DNA of 64,000 bases from G965277745 sp965277745 (GCA_965277745.1 OZ255837.1:1488001-1552000), one strand, 5' to 3'; shown: positions 48,843-56,977, counted from the stretch's first letter. Made by a program: numbers and translations. Notes: a model not told the origin generated them from the sequence alone.

Positions 48843-49410
48843 ACCGTTCGTTGTCCTCGGCCAATGCGTAAATGCCAGGCAGGTGGCGCAGATAGCCGTG
48901 ATAATCCATGCCGCAGCCATAGATATATCGGTCCGCCACGTTGGTGCCGATGAAATCGGCCCTGAAATCGCGCACTTTGCGGTCGTGCGTCTTGTCGATC
49001 AACACGCAGCAGCGCAGTGATTTCGGGTGTTGCTTTTCGAGTTCCCGTGCAATGGCCTTTAGGGTGACGCCTTCGTCGAAGATATCGTCGACGAGGAGGA
49101 TGTGTTCCCCGGCGAGCGCCATGTTCGGACGTTGCTTCCACAGGACATTCGCGGTGCTTTGGTTGTCGCGGTAGCGGGTCACGTGGAGGTATTCCATGCG
49201 GTGAAAGAAAGTCAGTTTGGTCAGGAGTTGTCCGGCTGGAATCAAACCGCCGTTCATGACCACGATCACGATCGGATTGAGATCGGCGTAATGCAGATTC
49301 AGTTGCGCGGCAAGACGATCGTAGACGGCGTTGATCTCCGCGCTGGTGATCAGGCACTGCGAGTCACGCAAAATGCGTTCCAGCGTCTTCTTGCTTAGCT
49401 GCCGCGGCAT
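48841..49410 (-). CDS. hpt: Hypoxanthine(-guanine) phosphoribosyltransferase
   Basis: Purine salvage: makes IMP (and perhaps GMP) from the base and PRPP. 189 residues. PRPP motif HILLVDDIFDEGVT (103-116), the pyrophosphate loop VVMNGGLIPAG, and DFIGTNVADRYIYGCGMDYHGYLRHLPGIY near the C-terminus as in the Pseudomonas-type enzyme. It follows nagZ on the same strand, an arrangement also known from Pseudomonas. Salvage may matter here because the de novo gene purF is missing from its usual site. No clear ribosome site precedes the ATG at 49410. Confidence 0.92.
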   Translation of the reverse strand: MPRQLSKKTLERILRDSQCLITSAEINAVYDRLAAQLNLHYADLNPIVIVVMNGGLIPAGQLLTKLTFFHRMEYLHVTRYRDNQSTANVLWKQRPNMALAGEHILLVDDIFDEGVTLKAIARELEKQHPKSLRCCVLIDKTHDRKVRDFRADFIGTNVADRYIYGCGMDYHGYLRHLPGIYALAEDNER

Positions 49411-49604
49411 CTTGCGGTGAGGGAAAACGTTGTCTTGGCCGTCACGATTGCGCTGATCATGGCGATTTTCGCGAGTGGATTGTCGTCCCCGTTGGACGAC
49501 GAATGTGTCCGCCCCGCAAGCGCCTCTGCCTTCACCGGATCGGTCGCTTCGGCGCGCGGATCGTTCGTGCTGTTTGACATAACGATGACGAATTTCTCGG
49601 TCAT
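49395..49604 (-). CDS. Possible small upstream gene of hpt
   Basis: 69 codons between nagZ and hpt, ending 16 bases inside hpt. Codon use resembles the neighbours. The product is polar with a short hydrophobic stretch (IAMISAIVTA) and no family. No ribosome site is visible. Its translation could feed ribosomes into hpt, whose own start is weak. A competing open frame lies on the opposite strand, so the case is open. Confidence 0.27.
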   Translation of the reverse strand: MTEKFVIVMSNSTNDPRAEATDPVKAEALAGRTHSSSNGDDNPLAKIAMISAIVTAKTTFSLTARCRGS

Positions 49605-49624
49605 GGTGGATGGAGCAAAACGAT

Positions 49625-49635
49625 ATTATGCCACA
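49625..49635 (-). promoter_or_regulatory. Extended -10 promoter at the nagZ stop, upstream of hpt
   Basis: The minus strand reads TGTGGCATAAT, identical to the 11-mer upstream of trpF. It overlaps the last codons of nagZ (GTG-GCA-TAA). A transcript would start near 49618 and have a leader of about 208 bases before hpt. Because the motif is partly fixed by coding sequence, chance is possible. Confidence 0.35.
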
Positions 49636-50636
49636 GCGAAGAGCGTGTCGCGATGTGCGGCGCAGGCGGCTTTCGCCGCCGTGTAATGTAACGCCGCGAC
49701 GCCGGAATCCACCCAGCGGGCGCGTAGACGGGCAAGGCGCCGTCTCGATAGCGCGTCGTGGCGGCGGCGCAGGGGGGCGGCAAGGGCTTCGTCCATGGCG
49801 GAAAAATCGTTGCCGATCATCGCCACATCGGCGCCCGCGTCCAGTGCCGCCTGTACGCGCCGGCCGGGTTCGGGAAAGCCTTTGGCGGCGGCCATGTCGA
49901 GATCGTCACTGAGGATCGCCCCGCGGAAACCGGCGGTGCGCAATTCGCCGAGGCAGGTGCGGGAAAAACCGGCCGGAAGGGCGCTTTCCGGAAGGAGAAT
50001 GTGGGCGCTCATGATTGCTTCGATGCCGCTGCGGATACTGGCGATAAACGGAAAGCGGTCGCCCTCGCGCGCCTCGTAGGCGCGATTGTCCTGCGGTAGC
50101 GTGTGATGCGAGTCCGCCTTAAGACGACCATGACCCGGAAAGTGCTTGCCGACCGCCGCCATGCCGACTGCCGCCATGCCGTGGCGCAGCGCCTGTGACA
50201 GGAGGAAGACAACGGCGGGATTGGCGTGGAAGGCGCGCTTACCGATTACCGCCGAGATTTCGTCCTGTAGATCGAGTACCGGCGTGTAACTGAAATCAAT
50301 GTCGAAGCGGCGTAATTCATAGGCGAGAATCGCCCCAGTGTGTTCGGCGAGCGCTAAGGCAAGCAGCGGACGCCGGTCGAAGAGGCGTCCGAAAGCCGCG
50401 GCTTCCGGCAGTTCGCTGAACGCTTCGCGAAAACGCTGTACACGCCCGCCTTCATGGTCGACGCTGATCAGAGTGCGCGCGGCGATGGCCCGGATCTCTT
50501 CGATCAAAGCGGTGAGTTGTCCGCTATTTTCATAATTGCGTGAGAAAAGGATAACGCCGCTACAGTGCGGGTGGGCGATGCGCGCGCGGTCTTCGCTGTC
50601 GAGTTTGGTCGCGCGGATCCCGATAAACAGGCACAT
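49626..50636 (-). CDS. nagZ: Beta-N-acetylhexosaminidase NagZ
   Basis: Removes GlcNAc from anhydromuropeptides during cell-wall recycling in the cytoplasm; glycoside hydrolase family 3. 336 residues. GVILFSRNY, SVDHEGGRVQRF, the catalytic-loop segment GKHFPGHG (163-170) with the following D175-SHH, and SDDLDMAAA with the nucleophile Asp are all present. I chose the ATG at 50636 (MCLFIGIRATKLDSED), which aligns with the family; the frame runs on upstream through the region antisense to yggX. No strong ribosome site. Confidence 0.93.
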   Translation of the reverse strand: MCLFIGIRATKLDSEDRARIAHPHCSGVILFSRNYENSGQLTALIEEIRAIAARTLISVDHEGGRVQRFREAFSELPEAAAFGRLFDRRPLLALALAEHTGAILAYELRRFDIDFSYTPVLDLQDEISAVIGKRAFHANPAVVFLLSQALRHGMAAVGMAAVGKHFPGHGRLKADSHHTLPQDNRAYEAREGDRFPFIASIRSGIEAIMSAHILLPESALPAGFSRTCLGELRTAGFRGAILSDDLDMAAAKGFPEPGRRVQAALDAGADVAMIGNDFSAMDEALAAPLRRRHDALSRRRLARLRARWVDSGVAALHYTAAKAACAAHRDTLFAVA

Positions 50637-50718
50637 GGCATGGGCCAAAAGGAAGAAAACGGCATGGTACCATAGAATGGCTTTCGTTTTCTTATCGCCC
50701 AAGCGGCAGGGAGTCTTC

Positions 50719-50979
50719 ATGTATTGTCGAAAATTACGTAGAGAAGGAACGCCGCTTCCCCGCAAACCCCTGCCAGGAGCGATCGGCGAGCGTATCTTGC
50801 GTGAGATTTCCCGCGAAGCCTGGGAGTTGTGGCTCAAACAGCAAACGATGCTGATCAACGAGTATCATCTCTCTTCCTTCGAGCCGGAGGCGCAATCTTT
50901 TCTGCGCGCGCAAATGGAGGGCTTTCTGTTCGGGGATCGGGAAGCGCGTCCCGAAGGGTATCGCCCCGTAGGGGAGTGA
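50719..50979 (+). CDS. yggX: Fe(II)-trafficking / oxidative-damage protection protein YggX
   Basis: Small protein linked to iron handling and protection of Fe-S clusters. 86 residues. The conserved N-terminal cysteine is C3 (MYCRKLRREG), followed by the PLPGAIGERI, EAWELWLKQQTMLINE and FLFG segments typical of YggX. AGGGAG lies upstream of the ATG at 50719; the open frame before it is chance. mutY, the usual neighbour, is absent. The tRNA gene follows within 66 bases but has its own promoter. Confidence 0.93.
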   Translation: MYCRKLRREGTPLPRKPLPGAIGERILREISREAWELWLKQQTMLINEYHLSSFEPEAQSFLRAQMEGFLFGDREARPEGYRPVGE

Positions 50980-51003
50980 ATGTCTCTCCTTTTCTGCAGG
51001 TGC

Positions 51004-51032
51004 TTGACGACAGGGGAAAAATACGCTTTAAT
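51004..51032 (+). promoter_or_regulatory. Promoter of tRNA-Phe
   Basis: TTGACG (51004-51009), 17 bases, TTTAAT (51027-51032). A GCGCGC discriminator follows, typical of stringently controlled stable-RNA promoters. The start near 51039 leaves a few bases before the tRNA. Confidence 0.8.
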
Positions 51033-51044
51033 GCGCGCTTTTCC

Positions 51045-51120
51045 GGCCAAATAGCTCAGTCGGTAGAGCAAAGGACTGAAAATCCTTGTGTCCGTGGTTC
51101 GATTCCACGTTTGGCCACCA
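51045..51120 (+). tRNA. tRNA-Phe (anticodon GAA)
   Basis: 76 bases including the encoded CCA. Acceptor GGCCAAA pairs with TTTGGCC; D-arm GCTC/GAGC; anticodon stem AAGGA/TCCTT with loop CTGAAAA (GAA reads UUC/UUU); T-arm CGTGG-TTCGATT-CCACG. All stems are fully paired. rpmB begins 36 bases later. Confidence 0.98.
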
Positions 51121-51155
51121 CCGATTCTTCCGTTTACAAGCGATGAGGTAATGTG

Positions 51156-51392
51156 ATGTCACGGACATGCCAGGTAACCGGTAAAAAACCGATGGTAGGC
51201 AATACTGTCTCCCATGCGCACAACAAAACGAAACGCCGCTTTCTGCCCAATCTCCGCCAACACCGTTTTTGGGTGGCAAGTGAAAAGCGTTTTGTCAAAC
51301 TGAAAGTCTCCACCCACGGCATGCGCATCATCGATAAAAAAGGCATCGACGCCGTACTCGCCGATATTCGTGCCCGTGGCGAAAAAATCTAA
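51156..51392 (+). CDS. rpmB: 50S ribosomal protein L28
   Basis: 78 residues. MSRTCQVTGKKPMVGNTVSHAHNKTK-type start and the basic C-terminal half (VSTHGMRIIDKKG) are characteristic. The ATG at 51156 is preferred over the overlapping GTG at 51153 because of GAGGT 6 bases upstream and the family start. First gene of rpmB-rpmG. Confidence 0.97.
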   Translation: MSRTCQVTGKKPMVGNTVSHAHNKTKRRFLPNLRQHRFWVASEKRFVKLKVSTHGMRIIDKKGIDAVLADIRARGEKI

Positions 51393-51403
51393 GGAATGCG
51401 ATA

Positions 51404-51574
51404 ATGGCCAAGAAAAACGTACGCGAAAAAATCCGTTTGGTTTCCTCCGAAGGGACGGGGCATTTTTATACGACCACGAAAAACAAGCGCAACATGCCGG
51501 ATAAGATGGAAGTCAGAAAATTCGATCCGGTCGCCCGCAAGCACTGTCTGTACAAAGAAGCAAAAATCAAGTGA
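51404..51574 (+). CDS. rpmG: 50S ribosomal protein L33
   Basis: 56 residues, read directly from the sequence. It starts MAKKNVREKIRLVSSEGTG and contains TTTKNKRNMPDKMEVRKFDP and the C-terminal YKEAKIK, a near-canonical L33. It lacks the two zinc-binding CxxC pairs, so it is the zinc-independent form. AAGGA lies upstream, 11 bases separate it from rpmB, and a terminator follows at 51598. Confidence 0.97.
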   Translation: MAKKNVREKIRLVSSEGTGHFYTTTKNKRNMPDKMEVRKFDPVARKHCLYKEAKIK

Positions 51575-51597
51575 GTGTTCTTGCGCCTTGAAACAGC

Positions 51598-51619
51598 CCG
51601 CTTTCGAGCGGTTTTTTTT
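51598..51619 (+). terminator. Terminator after rpmG with a TTCG tetraloop
   Basis: CCGCT (51598-51602) and AGCGG (51607-51611) close a TTCG loop, followed by eight T. It ends 13 bases before the next start codon, so the ABC exporter genes either rely on read-through or have a promoter overlapping the terminator. Confidence 0.88.
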
Positions 51620-51632
51620 GCGAATTTTCCCC

Positions 51633-52490
51633 ATGGCGACGCCTCCCGCACTTGTCCTTGATCAGGTCTCCCTCAACTACAAGGGACGGACGGTGTTGCG
51701 TGGCGCCGACTTGCGGGTGGCGCGCGGGGAAATGGTCGCGCTGTGCGGCGGCAACGGCGCCGGGAAAACCTCTTTGTTGAAACTGGCGAACGGCGATTTA
51801 CGTCCGCACGCCGGCGCCGTGCGCCACGGAAAAAAAGATCTGCGGGTGGCGATGGTGGCGGACCGGGCGACGCTCTATGACGATTGGCCGGTGGGCGTGT
51901 TCCTGAACTGGTGCGCGCACGGACTTGCAGTGGCCGACCCCTCGCCGCTGTTGTGCTGGGTGATCGCCCAGTGCGCTTTGCAAACGGTGCTCGAGGAACG
52001 TTGCGGTGCTTTGTCACACGGCTATCGCCAGCGCGTTTCGCTGGCACAAGCGCTGGTTTCTTCCCCCGATCTGCTCCTGCTCGATGAACCGGCGAACGGA
52101 CTGGACATCTGTCAACAACGCGCCTTGCGCGCGACGCTCAAGGCATTGTCGGAGCACCGTGGTATTCTTTTCTCCCATCATGATTACGGTGAAGTTGCGG
52201 CGCTCGCCGACCGCCTGTATTGGCTCGCTGATGGGCGCTGTCGGGAAATTGTCCTGCCGGCGCAGGGCGAGGACTGTCTCTGGGCGCGCTGGCGGGATAG
52301 CGAAGACGCGCGCAAGGCGATGATGATCGGCGGGACGTGTTTTGGCTGCTACAGCGCCCATCCGTTTTCCGGCGAAGCGTCGCGGGCGCGGTTGATGGCG
52401 TACCTGGCCACGGATTCGCCGCCCCTGGAAATCCGCGCCGAAATGCCGGCAGGGGCGCTTTCCACCCTGTTGGAAATAGCCGATGGCTAA
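51633..52490 (+). CDS. ABC-2 exporter ATPase (GldA/CcmA-like)
   Basis: ATP-binding subunit of a heteromeric exporter. 285 residues. Walker A CGGNGAGKTS (38-47), signature LSHGYRQR (not the usual LSGGQ), Walker B LLLLDEPANGLD and H-loop FSHHDY. The last 80 residues are a variable C-terminal extension with several cysteines (TCFGCYS). The ATG at 51633 has no ribosome site and lies just behind the rpmG terminator. It overlaps the permease gene by 8 bases. Cargo unknown. Confidence 0.85.
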   Translation: MATPPALVLDQVSLNYKGRTVLRGADLRVARGEMVALCGGNGAGKTSLLKLANGDLRPHAGAVRHGKKDLRVAMVADRATLYDDWPVGVFLNWCAHGLAVADPSPLLCWVIAQCALQTVLEERCGALSHGYRQRVSLAQALVSSPDLLLLDEPANGLDICQQRALRATLKALSEHRGILFSHHDYGEVAALADRLYWLADGRCREIVLPAQGEDCLWARWRDSEDARKAMMIGGTCFGCYSAHPFSGEASRARLMAYLATDSPPLEIRAEMPAGALSTLLEIADG

Positions 52491-53226
52491 TGCGATGCGC
52501 GCGTTGTGGCGTAAAGAATGTCACTTTTTATGCGCGCCGCTTCCTGTGCTGGCGGTGATCTTTGCCTGGTTTGCCTGGGGCATCTATTTTCTCGCCGCGT
52601 TGCGCGAATATCAGGCGCTCGCGGCTAGATTCGCGTCGCTCTCTCCCGCGCGCGGGGCAAGTGAGATGTTGCTGTTGCCGGTCAACCGCCTGCTCTTGTT
52701 GCTGCTGGCGTTGTGGATCGTGTTTTTCGCCGCGCGCTCGATCGGCGAGGAATATGCCTGCGGCACCGTCGCTTTGTATCGCCGGCGTTTCGTTTCCTGG
52801 CTGCTGGCCAAGTCGGGAGCATTGCTGCTTTTTGGCGCGCTTTTCACCCTGCCGTTCTGGTTTTCCGTTGCCTGGCTGTCGAGCGCCACCCGGTTCGACC
52901 GCGCGGTACTCGTCGGCGTTGCCGCTGCACAGGCGCTGATCCTCGTGTACTGCTGCGCCATGGCGTGCTGCGTCGCCTTGTGGCTACGACGTCAGGCACT
53001 TGCTGCAGCTTTGCTGGGGACATTGCTATTGCTGCTCTTGTGGCTGTTGCCGAGTCTCGTCTCCTCGCCCGCGGGGCTTGTCGCCATGCTCGAGTGGCTA
53101 TCGCCGTTTGCCCACGCGAGACTTCTTGTCGGCGGGCAGTTTACCTTGCAAAGCGTGCTTTTTGTCGTTCTGCAAAGTGGCCTTTTTCTCTCTTTTATCG
53201 CTTATTTTCACCTTGGAGAACGCTGA
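52483..53226 (+). CDS. ABC-2 type exporter permease
   Basis: Membrane partner of the preceding ATPase. 247 residues with about six hydrophobic segments (roughly 20-40, 65-85, 105-130, 140-165, 170-195, 220-242), typical of GldF-like ABC-2 permeases. Low sequence conservation; the call rests on topology and on overlap with the ATPase gene upstream (8 bases) and sohB downstream (TGATG, one base). The auxiliary GldG subunit is absent. Confidence 0.8.
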   Translation: MANAMRALWRKECHFLCAPLPVLAVIFAWFAWGIYFLAALREYQALAARFASLSPARGASEMLLLPVNRLLLLLLALWIVFFAARSIGEEYACGTVALYRRRFVSWLLAKSGALLLFGALFTLPFWFSVAWLSSATRFDRAVLVGVAAAQALILVYCCAMACCVALWLRRQALAAALLGTLLLLLLWLLPSLVSSPAGLVAMLEWLSPFAHARLLVGGQFTLQSVLFVVLQSGLFLSFIAYFHLGER

Positions 53227-54224
53227 TGGAGTTTCTCTTCGATTATGGTTTGTTTCTTGCCAAAACGCTGACTGTCGCCCTCGTGGTGGGCGCGCTTTTT
53301 ACCACGCTCCTTGCGGCGAGACGTCACAAATCGCTACCGGGCACGTTGAAGCTGACTTCCCTGAATGCCCATTTCGAGGATCTGCGCGAGCGCTTGCTGG
53401 CCGAAACACTGGACAAGAAAGCGTACAAGGCGCATATCAAGGAACGCAAGAAAACCGATAAAGAAAAGGCGAAAGCGTGCTCGCAACGGCCGCAATTGTT
53501 CGTGCTCGATTTCGATGGCGATATCGAGGCCAGCGCGGCGCACGGCTTGCGCGAACATATCAGCGCAATTTTGCAGGTGGCGACGGAAAAAGACGAAGTG
53601 CTTTTGCGCCTCGAAAGTGGTGGCGGTTATGTCCATGCCTACGGGCTTGCCGCCTCGGAGTTGGCACGGTTGCGTGCCAAGCCGGTACGTCTCGTGATTG
53701 CGGTGGACAAGGTGGCGGCGAGCGGGGGCTATATGATGGCCTGCGTGGCCGATGAACTCCTAGCGGCCCCGTTTGCGATTATCGGCTCGGTCGGCGTGAT
53801 CGGCGCGTTGCCGAATTTTCACGAACTGCTGGAAAAAAATCATGTGCACTACGAGCAGCACACCGCCGGCGAACACAAACGAACACTGACCATGTTCGGC
53901 GAGAACAGCGACGCCGACAGAAGCCAATTCCAGAAGGAGTTGCACGAAACTCACGCGCTGTTCAAGGAACATATCCGGGCGATGCGGCCGCAACTCGATG
54001 TCGAGGCGATCGCCACCGGGGAAACCTGGTATGGCCGCCAGGCGCTGAAGAGGCAACTTGTCGATAAAATACAGACGAGCGACGATTACCTGCTTGCCCA
54101 TCTTGACTCCCACCGGATGCTTTTGCTCGAGGAAGAGCGCCACGATTCTCTGCTGCAACGCTTGAAATCGCGTTTTCTCGGCAATATTCGCGGGAATCGG
54201 CCATTCAAGTCACGGATTCTGTAA
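53226..54224 (+). CDS. sohB: Inner-membrane peptidase SohB
   Basis: Serine peptidase of the SppA/S49 family. An N-terminal membrane helix (about 8-30) is followed by the protease domain. The catalytic pair is probably S166 in DKVAASGGYMMA and K218 in TAGEHKRTLTMF. Other features are RLESGGGYVHAYG and the basic segment at 62-86 (KKAYKAHIKERKKTDKEKAK) also seen in E. coli SohB. 332 residues. The ATG at 53226 overlaps the permease stop; the in-frame open sequence upstream of it lies within the permease gene and is chance. Confidence 0.92.
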   Translation: MEFLFDYGLFLAKTLTVALVVGALFTTLLAARRHKSLPGTLKLTSLNAHFEDLRERLLAETLDKKAYKAHIKERKKTDKEKAKACSQRPQLFVLDFDGDIEASAAHGLREHISAILQVATEKDEVLLRLESGGGYVHAYGLAASELARLRAKPVRLVIAVDKVAASGGYMMACVADELLAAPFAIIGSVGVIGALPNFHELLEKNHVHYEQHTAGEHKRTLTMFGENSDADRSQFQKELHETHALFKEHIRAMRPQLDVEAIATGETWYGRQALKRQLVDKIQTSDDYLLAHLDSHRMLLLEEERHDSLLQRLKSRFLGNIRGNRPFKSRIL

Positions 54225-54469
54225 ACCGACGCGGCAAGAAGAAGGAGTGGCGGAGAGGCGCAAGAGCAAGTGCTTGCCGCGTGAAAAACGGATCTGTCGG
54301 TCGAGAAAAGCGCGACACACCATGGCGTCAGCCCACTTGCGTAGTGCCTTTTCCGCCACTGCGCGGTAAATGGCGCAAGTGCCGGACGAACACTTGAAAA
54401 CAGTCGGCCTGTTCTCGCGGGGGTATCGACTTCGCGTGGCGGAAAAGCTTGTCCTCCGCTTGCGCATGC

Positions 54470-55228
54470 TTATCGGAACCAATATTTTACGGCGAGTACG
54501 CAACTGATGATCATGCTCATCGCGATCACGAGCGGGCGAATCAATTTGTTGCCTTTGCGGATGATCATTGCCGAGGCGATCCGGGCACCGAGAATCTGCC
54601 CGCCAGCCATTATCAGTCCATAGGGCCAGACGATTTTGCCGTGGAAGAGGAAAACCAGCAGGGCGACGAAGTTGGAGGCCATGTTCAATGCCTTGGCGCG
54701 GATGGTCGCTTGCTGAATGGTCAAGCCGCGCATAGCGACCAGGGCGAGCATAAAGAAGGTGCCGGTGCCGGGGCCGAAAAAGCCGTCGTAAAAGCCGATC
54801 GGCAGGGCGAAGGCGACGGCGAAGGAAAATCCCCCCTGTCTGGCGAGCTTTTCCACGCTGCCGATTTGCGGCATGGTAAGCATCACAATGGCAATGGCCA
54901 TCAACAGCGCCGGAATGAGGTGTTCCAGAAAGCCTTTGTCAAGGAAAAGGATCGCGAGCGCGCCGAGTACCGCGCCGAGGCAGGAGGTGATGAGGCTGAC
55001 GTTGATCTGTGACCAATGCAGTTCTTTGCGGCGCAGGAAATACCAGCAAGCGGAAGTCGTGCCCACGGTGCCTTGCATTTTGTTCGTTGCAAGCGCCTGA
55101 TCCGGGGGCAGACCGGCCATCAGCAGCGCCGGAATGCTCAACATGCCTCCGCCGCCAGCCAGGGTATCGACAAAGCCAGCGATCATCGCGGTGAAAAACA
55201 GGATCGGTAAGAGGGCAAGGAGCGTCAT
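54470..55228 (-). CDS. TauE/SafE-family sulfite/organosulfonate exporter-like permease
   Basis: Inner-membrane protein with 252 residues and about eight membrane segments. The family signatures are GFVDTLAGGGGMLSIPALL near the N-terminus and its inverted-repeat counterpart GFYDGFFGPGTGTFF in the second half; ATNKMQGTVGT is also typical. The substrate within this large family (sulfite, sulfoacetate, others) cannot be told. It starts inside the end of engB (ATGA). The 245 bases between it and sohB hold nothing I can identify. Confidence 0.88.
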   Translation of the reverse strand: MTLLALLPILFFTAMIAGFVDTLAGGGGMLSIPALLMAGLPPDQALATNKMQGTVGTTSACWYFLRRKELHWSQINVSLITSCLGAVLGALAILFLDKGFLEHLIPALLMAIAIVMLTMPQIGSVEKLARQGGFSFAVAFALPIGFYDGFFGPGTGTFFMLALVAMRGLTIQQATIRAKALNMASNFVALLVFLFHGKIVWPYGLIMAGGQILGARIASAMIIRKGNKLIRPLVIAMSMIISCVLAVKYWFR

Positions 55229-55839
55229 CCTCTGTGAATCCCGCTGCCGATCCATTGATCGAGTTGCTTGGACAAGGTCTCGATTCCCTGTTTTTTCAGG
55301 CTGGAAAACACTTGTAGGGACAACGGCGAGGGGAAGTCGGCGAGCGCTTTTTCCACGTCATGGCGCTGTTTGTTCTGCGCGTTTTTTTTCAGTTTGTCCG
55401 CCTTGGTAAGGACAATATGCACCGGCAAGCCACGGGTGGCGCAGCAGGTCAGTAGCTGTTCGTCGCGTTCCTTAAGTGGATGACGGATATCCATGATCAG
55501 GATGACGCCTTTGAGCGCCTCGCGGGTCGCGAGATAGTCGCCGAGCAGTTTTTCCCAGTGTAGGCGCATATTTTTCGCCACTTTAGCGTACCCATAGCCA
55601 GGCAGATCGACGAGGTATTTGCCCGCTGTGGGTAGGGCGAAATAGTTGATCAGGCGGGTGCGCCCCGGTGTTTTGGAAACGCGCGCCAGTGCGTTTTGAC
55701 CGCTAAGCGCATTGAGCGCGCTCGATTTGCCGGCATTGGAGCGCCCGAAAAAGGCGACCTCTACTTCGGCGTCTGTCGGCAACTGCTCAAGGCAATTGGC
55801 GGAGAATAGAAAAGCCGCCTGTCGATATGGGTTGGGCAT
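55225..55839 (-). CDS. engB: Ribosome-biogenesis GTPase EngB (YihA/YsxC)
   Basis: Essential GTPase for 50S subunit assembly. 204 residues. G1 GRSNAGKSS (32-40), G2 TPGRT, G3 DLPGYGYAKV, G4 TKADKL. Divergent from the cytochrome c4 gene, an arrangement conserved in gammaproteobacteria. The start at 55839 gives MPNPYRQAAFLFSA, as in relatives. ATGA overlap with the TauE-like gene. Confidence 0.95.
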   Translation of the reverse strand: MPNPYRQAAFLFSANCLEQLPTDAEVEVAFFGRSNAGKSSALNALSGQNALARVSKTPGRTRLINYFALPTAGKYLVDLPGYGYAKVAKNMRLHWEKLLGDYLATREALKGVILIMDIRHPLKERDEQLLTCCATRGLPVHIVLTKADKLKKNAQNKQRHDVEKALADFPSPLSLQVFSSLKKQGIETLSKQLDQWIGSGIHRG

Positions 55840-55861
55840 GAGATCGGTGATTCGTTACAAT
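55833..55861 (+). promoter_or_regulatory. Possible promoter of the cytochrome c4 gene
   Basis: TGGGCA (55833-55838), 17 bases, TACAAT (55856-55861). The -10 box has 5 of 6 matches. The leader would be about 47 bases. Confidence 0.5.
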
Positions 55862-55914
55862 AGCCGGGCATACTCGGGTATCCGTGCCCGCAACGGAAAA
55901 GAACAAAGCGTATT

Positions 55915-56571
55915 ATGAAGTATTTCATAGCAAAAAACAGCCTCGCCCTCTCACTTTTGTTGTTTGCCTTGCGCGTGTTTGCCGGCGGCGATGCGCAGGC
56001 GGGCGCCGCGCGTGGCGCGGCAATTTGCGCGAGCTGTCACGGCGAAAAATGGGTTGCGGTGAATCCGCGATGGCCGAAGCTAGCCGGACAGGGGGAAAAA
56101 TATCTGCTCAAACAATTACGTGATTACCGAAATGGAAAACGTGACGATTCGATCATGAAGGTACAAACTGCGATGCTCGAGGAAGCGGAAATGGCCGATA
56201 TCGCCGCCTATTTCGCCGCCCAGAAGCCTTTCGCCTCGATGCGTAAGGAAGAACAGAGCGCGCAAGACGAGCCGGGGGAAAGCCTCTATCGCCATGGCGA
56301 TGTAGCGGCTGGCCTCGTTGCTTGCGCTAGCTGTCATGGAGCGGATGGCGCGGGCAACGAAGATTCGGCTTCTCCGCGCCTTGCCGGACAGCATCGCGCC
56401 TATATCGTTGAACAGTTGCACAAGTTCGCAAATGCCGCGCGAGAGGGGGAAAAACAAGCGCCCGATGAACGGCGCGACAACGATGCGGGCGGGGTGATGC
56501 GCGAGGTCGCCAAGCGATTGAGCGACGCCCAAATCAAGGCGCTTGCGGCCTATCTCAAGGGGAAACGTTGA
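55915..56571 (+). CDS. Dihaem cytochrome c4
   Basis: Periplasmic, often membrane-associated electron carrier to terminal oxidases. A signal peptide (about 1-23, cleavage after VFA) precedes two class I cytochrome c domains with CASCH at 38-42 and 137-141. M81 (DDSIMKV) and a Met at about 195 (GGVMREV) are candidate axial ligands. 218 residues. The duplication of two similar halves is typical of c4. Its presence beside anaerobic reductases suggests a branched respiratory chain. Confidence 0.93.
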   Translation: MKYFIAKNSLALSLLLFALRVFAGGDAQAGAARGAAICASCHGEKWVAVNPRWPKLAGQGEKYLLKQLRDYRNGKRDDSIMKVQTAMLEEAEMADIAAYFAAQKPFASMRKEEQSAQDEPGESLYRHGDVAAGLVACASCHGADGAGNEDSASPRLAGQHRAYIVEQLHKFANAAREGEKQAPDERRDNDAGGVMREVAKRLSDAQIKALAAYLKGKR

Positions 56572-56977
56572 TGTTTCCGCGCGAAGAAGGAAAGAGAAAC
56601 CGCGCAACGCGCATGACAGACAAGCGTGAGAAGTGCTTTGCGACGGTTGCGCCCCGTGCTGTCTGCGCAAGGCGGAAGACGGCGATGCCGCGACGGGGTG
56701 TTTTTCACGACTCCCCCACCGCCTGTTCGATAGCGCAGTGGCTTGTCACAGGCAGTTCCGGCAGCCTTACAAGCTGGGCTTGGCGGCGATCGCAGGCGAG
56801 TATTTCCTTTTGCCGCCGCGATGAACGCCCGCCGCAGGGCGACGCTCGCGCGGGGAGACTATCCTTCAAGCACGGGGAGGTTCCTGTTCGTTTCGCCTTC
56901 AGTGCGCGCGATGGGTATGCTGCTGATGCGCGTGTCGCGTTCGCACGGGAGGCTATTTTGCGAAACGGAAAGAGACG
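56572..56977. other. Region between cytochrome c4 and zipA
   Basis: 406 bases without a recognisable product on either strand. CCCCGT (56652-56657) can pair with ACGGGG (56693-56698) over a long, partly self-complementary loop, and TGTTTTT follows; this may be a terminator for the cytochrome gene. In Pseudomonas-type genomes smc lies directly upstream of zipA; no trace of it is visible here. The open frame of 137 codons that spans the region has no ribosome site and no family. Confidence 0.45.

Noticed and set aside
52713..53225. Upstream in-frame extension of sohB
   Set aside because: Would add 171 residues inside the permease gene in another frame; SohB begins with its membrane helix at 53226.
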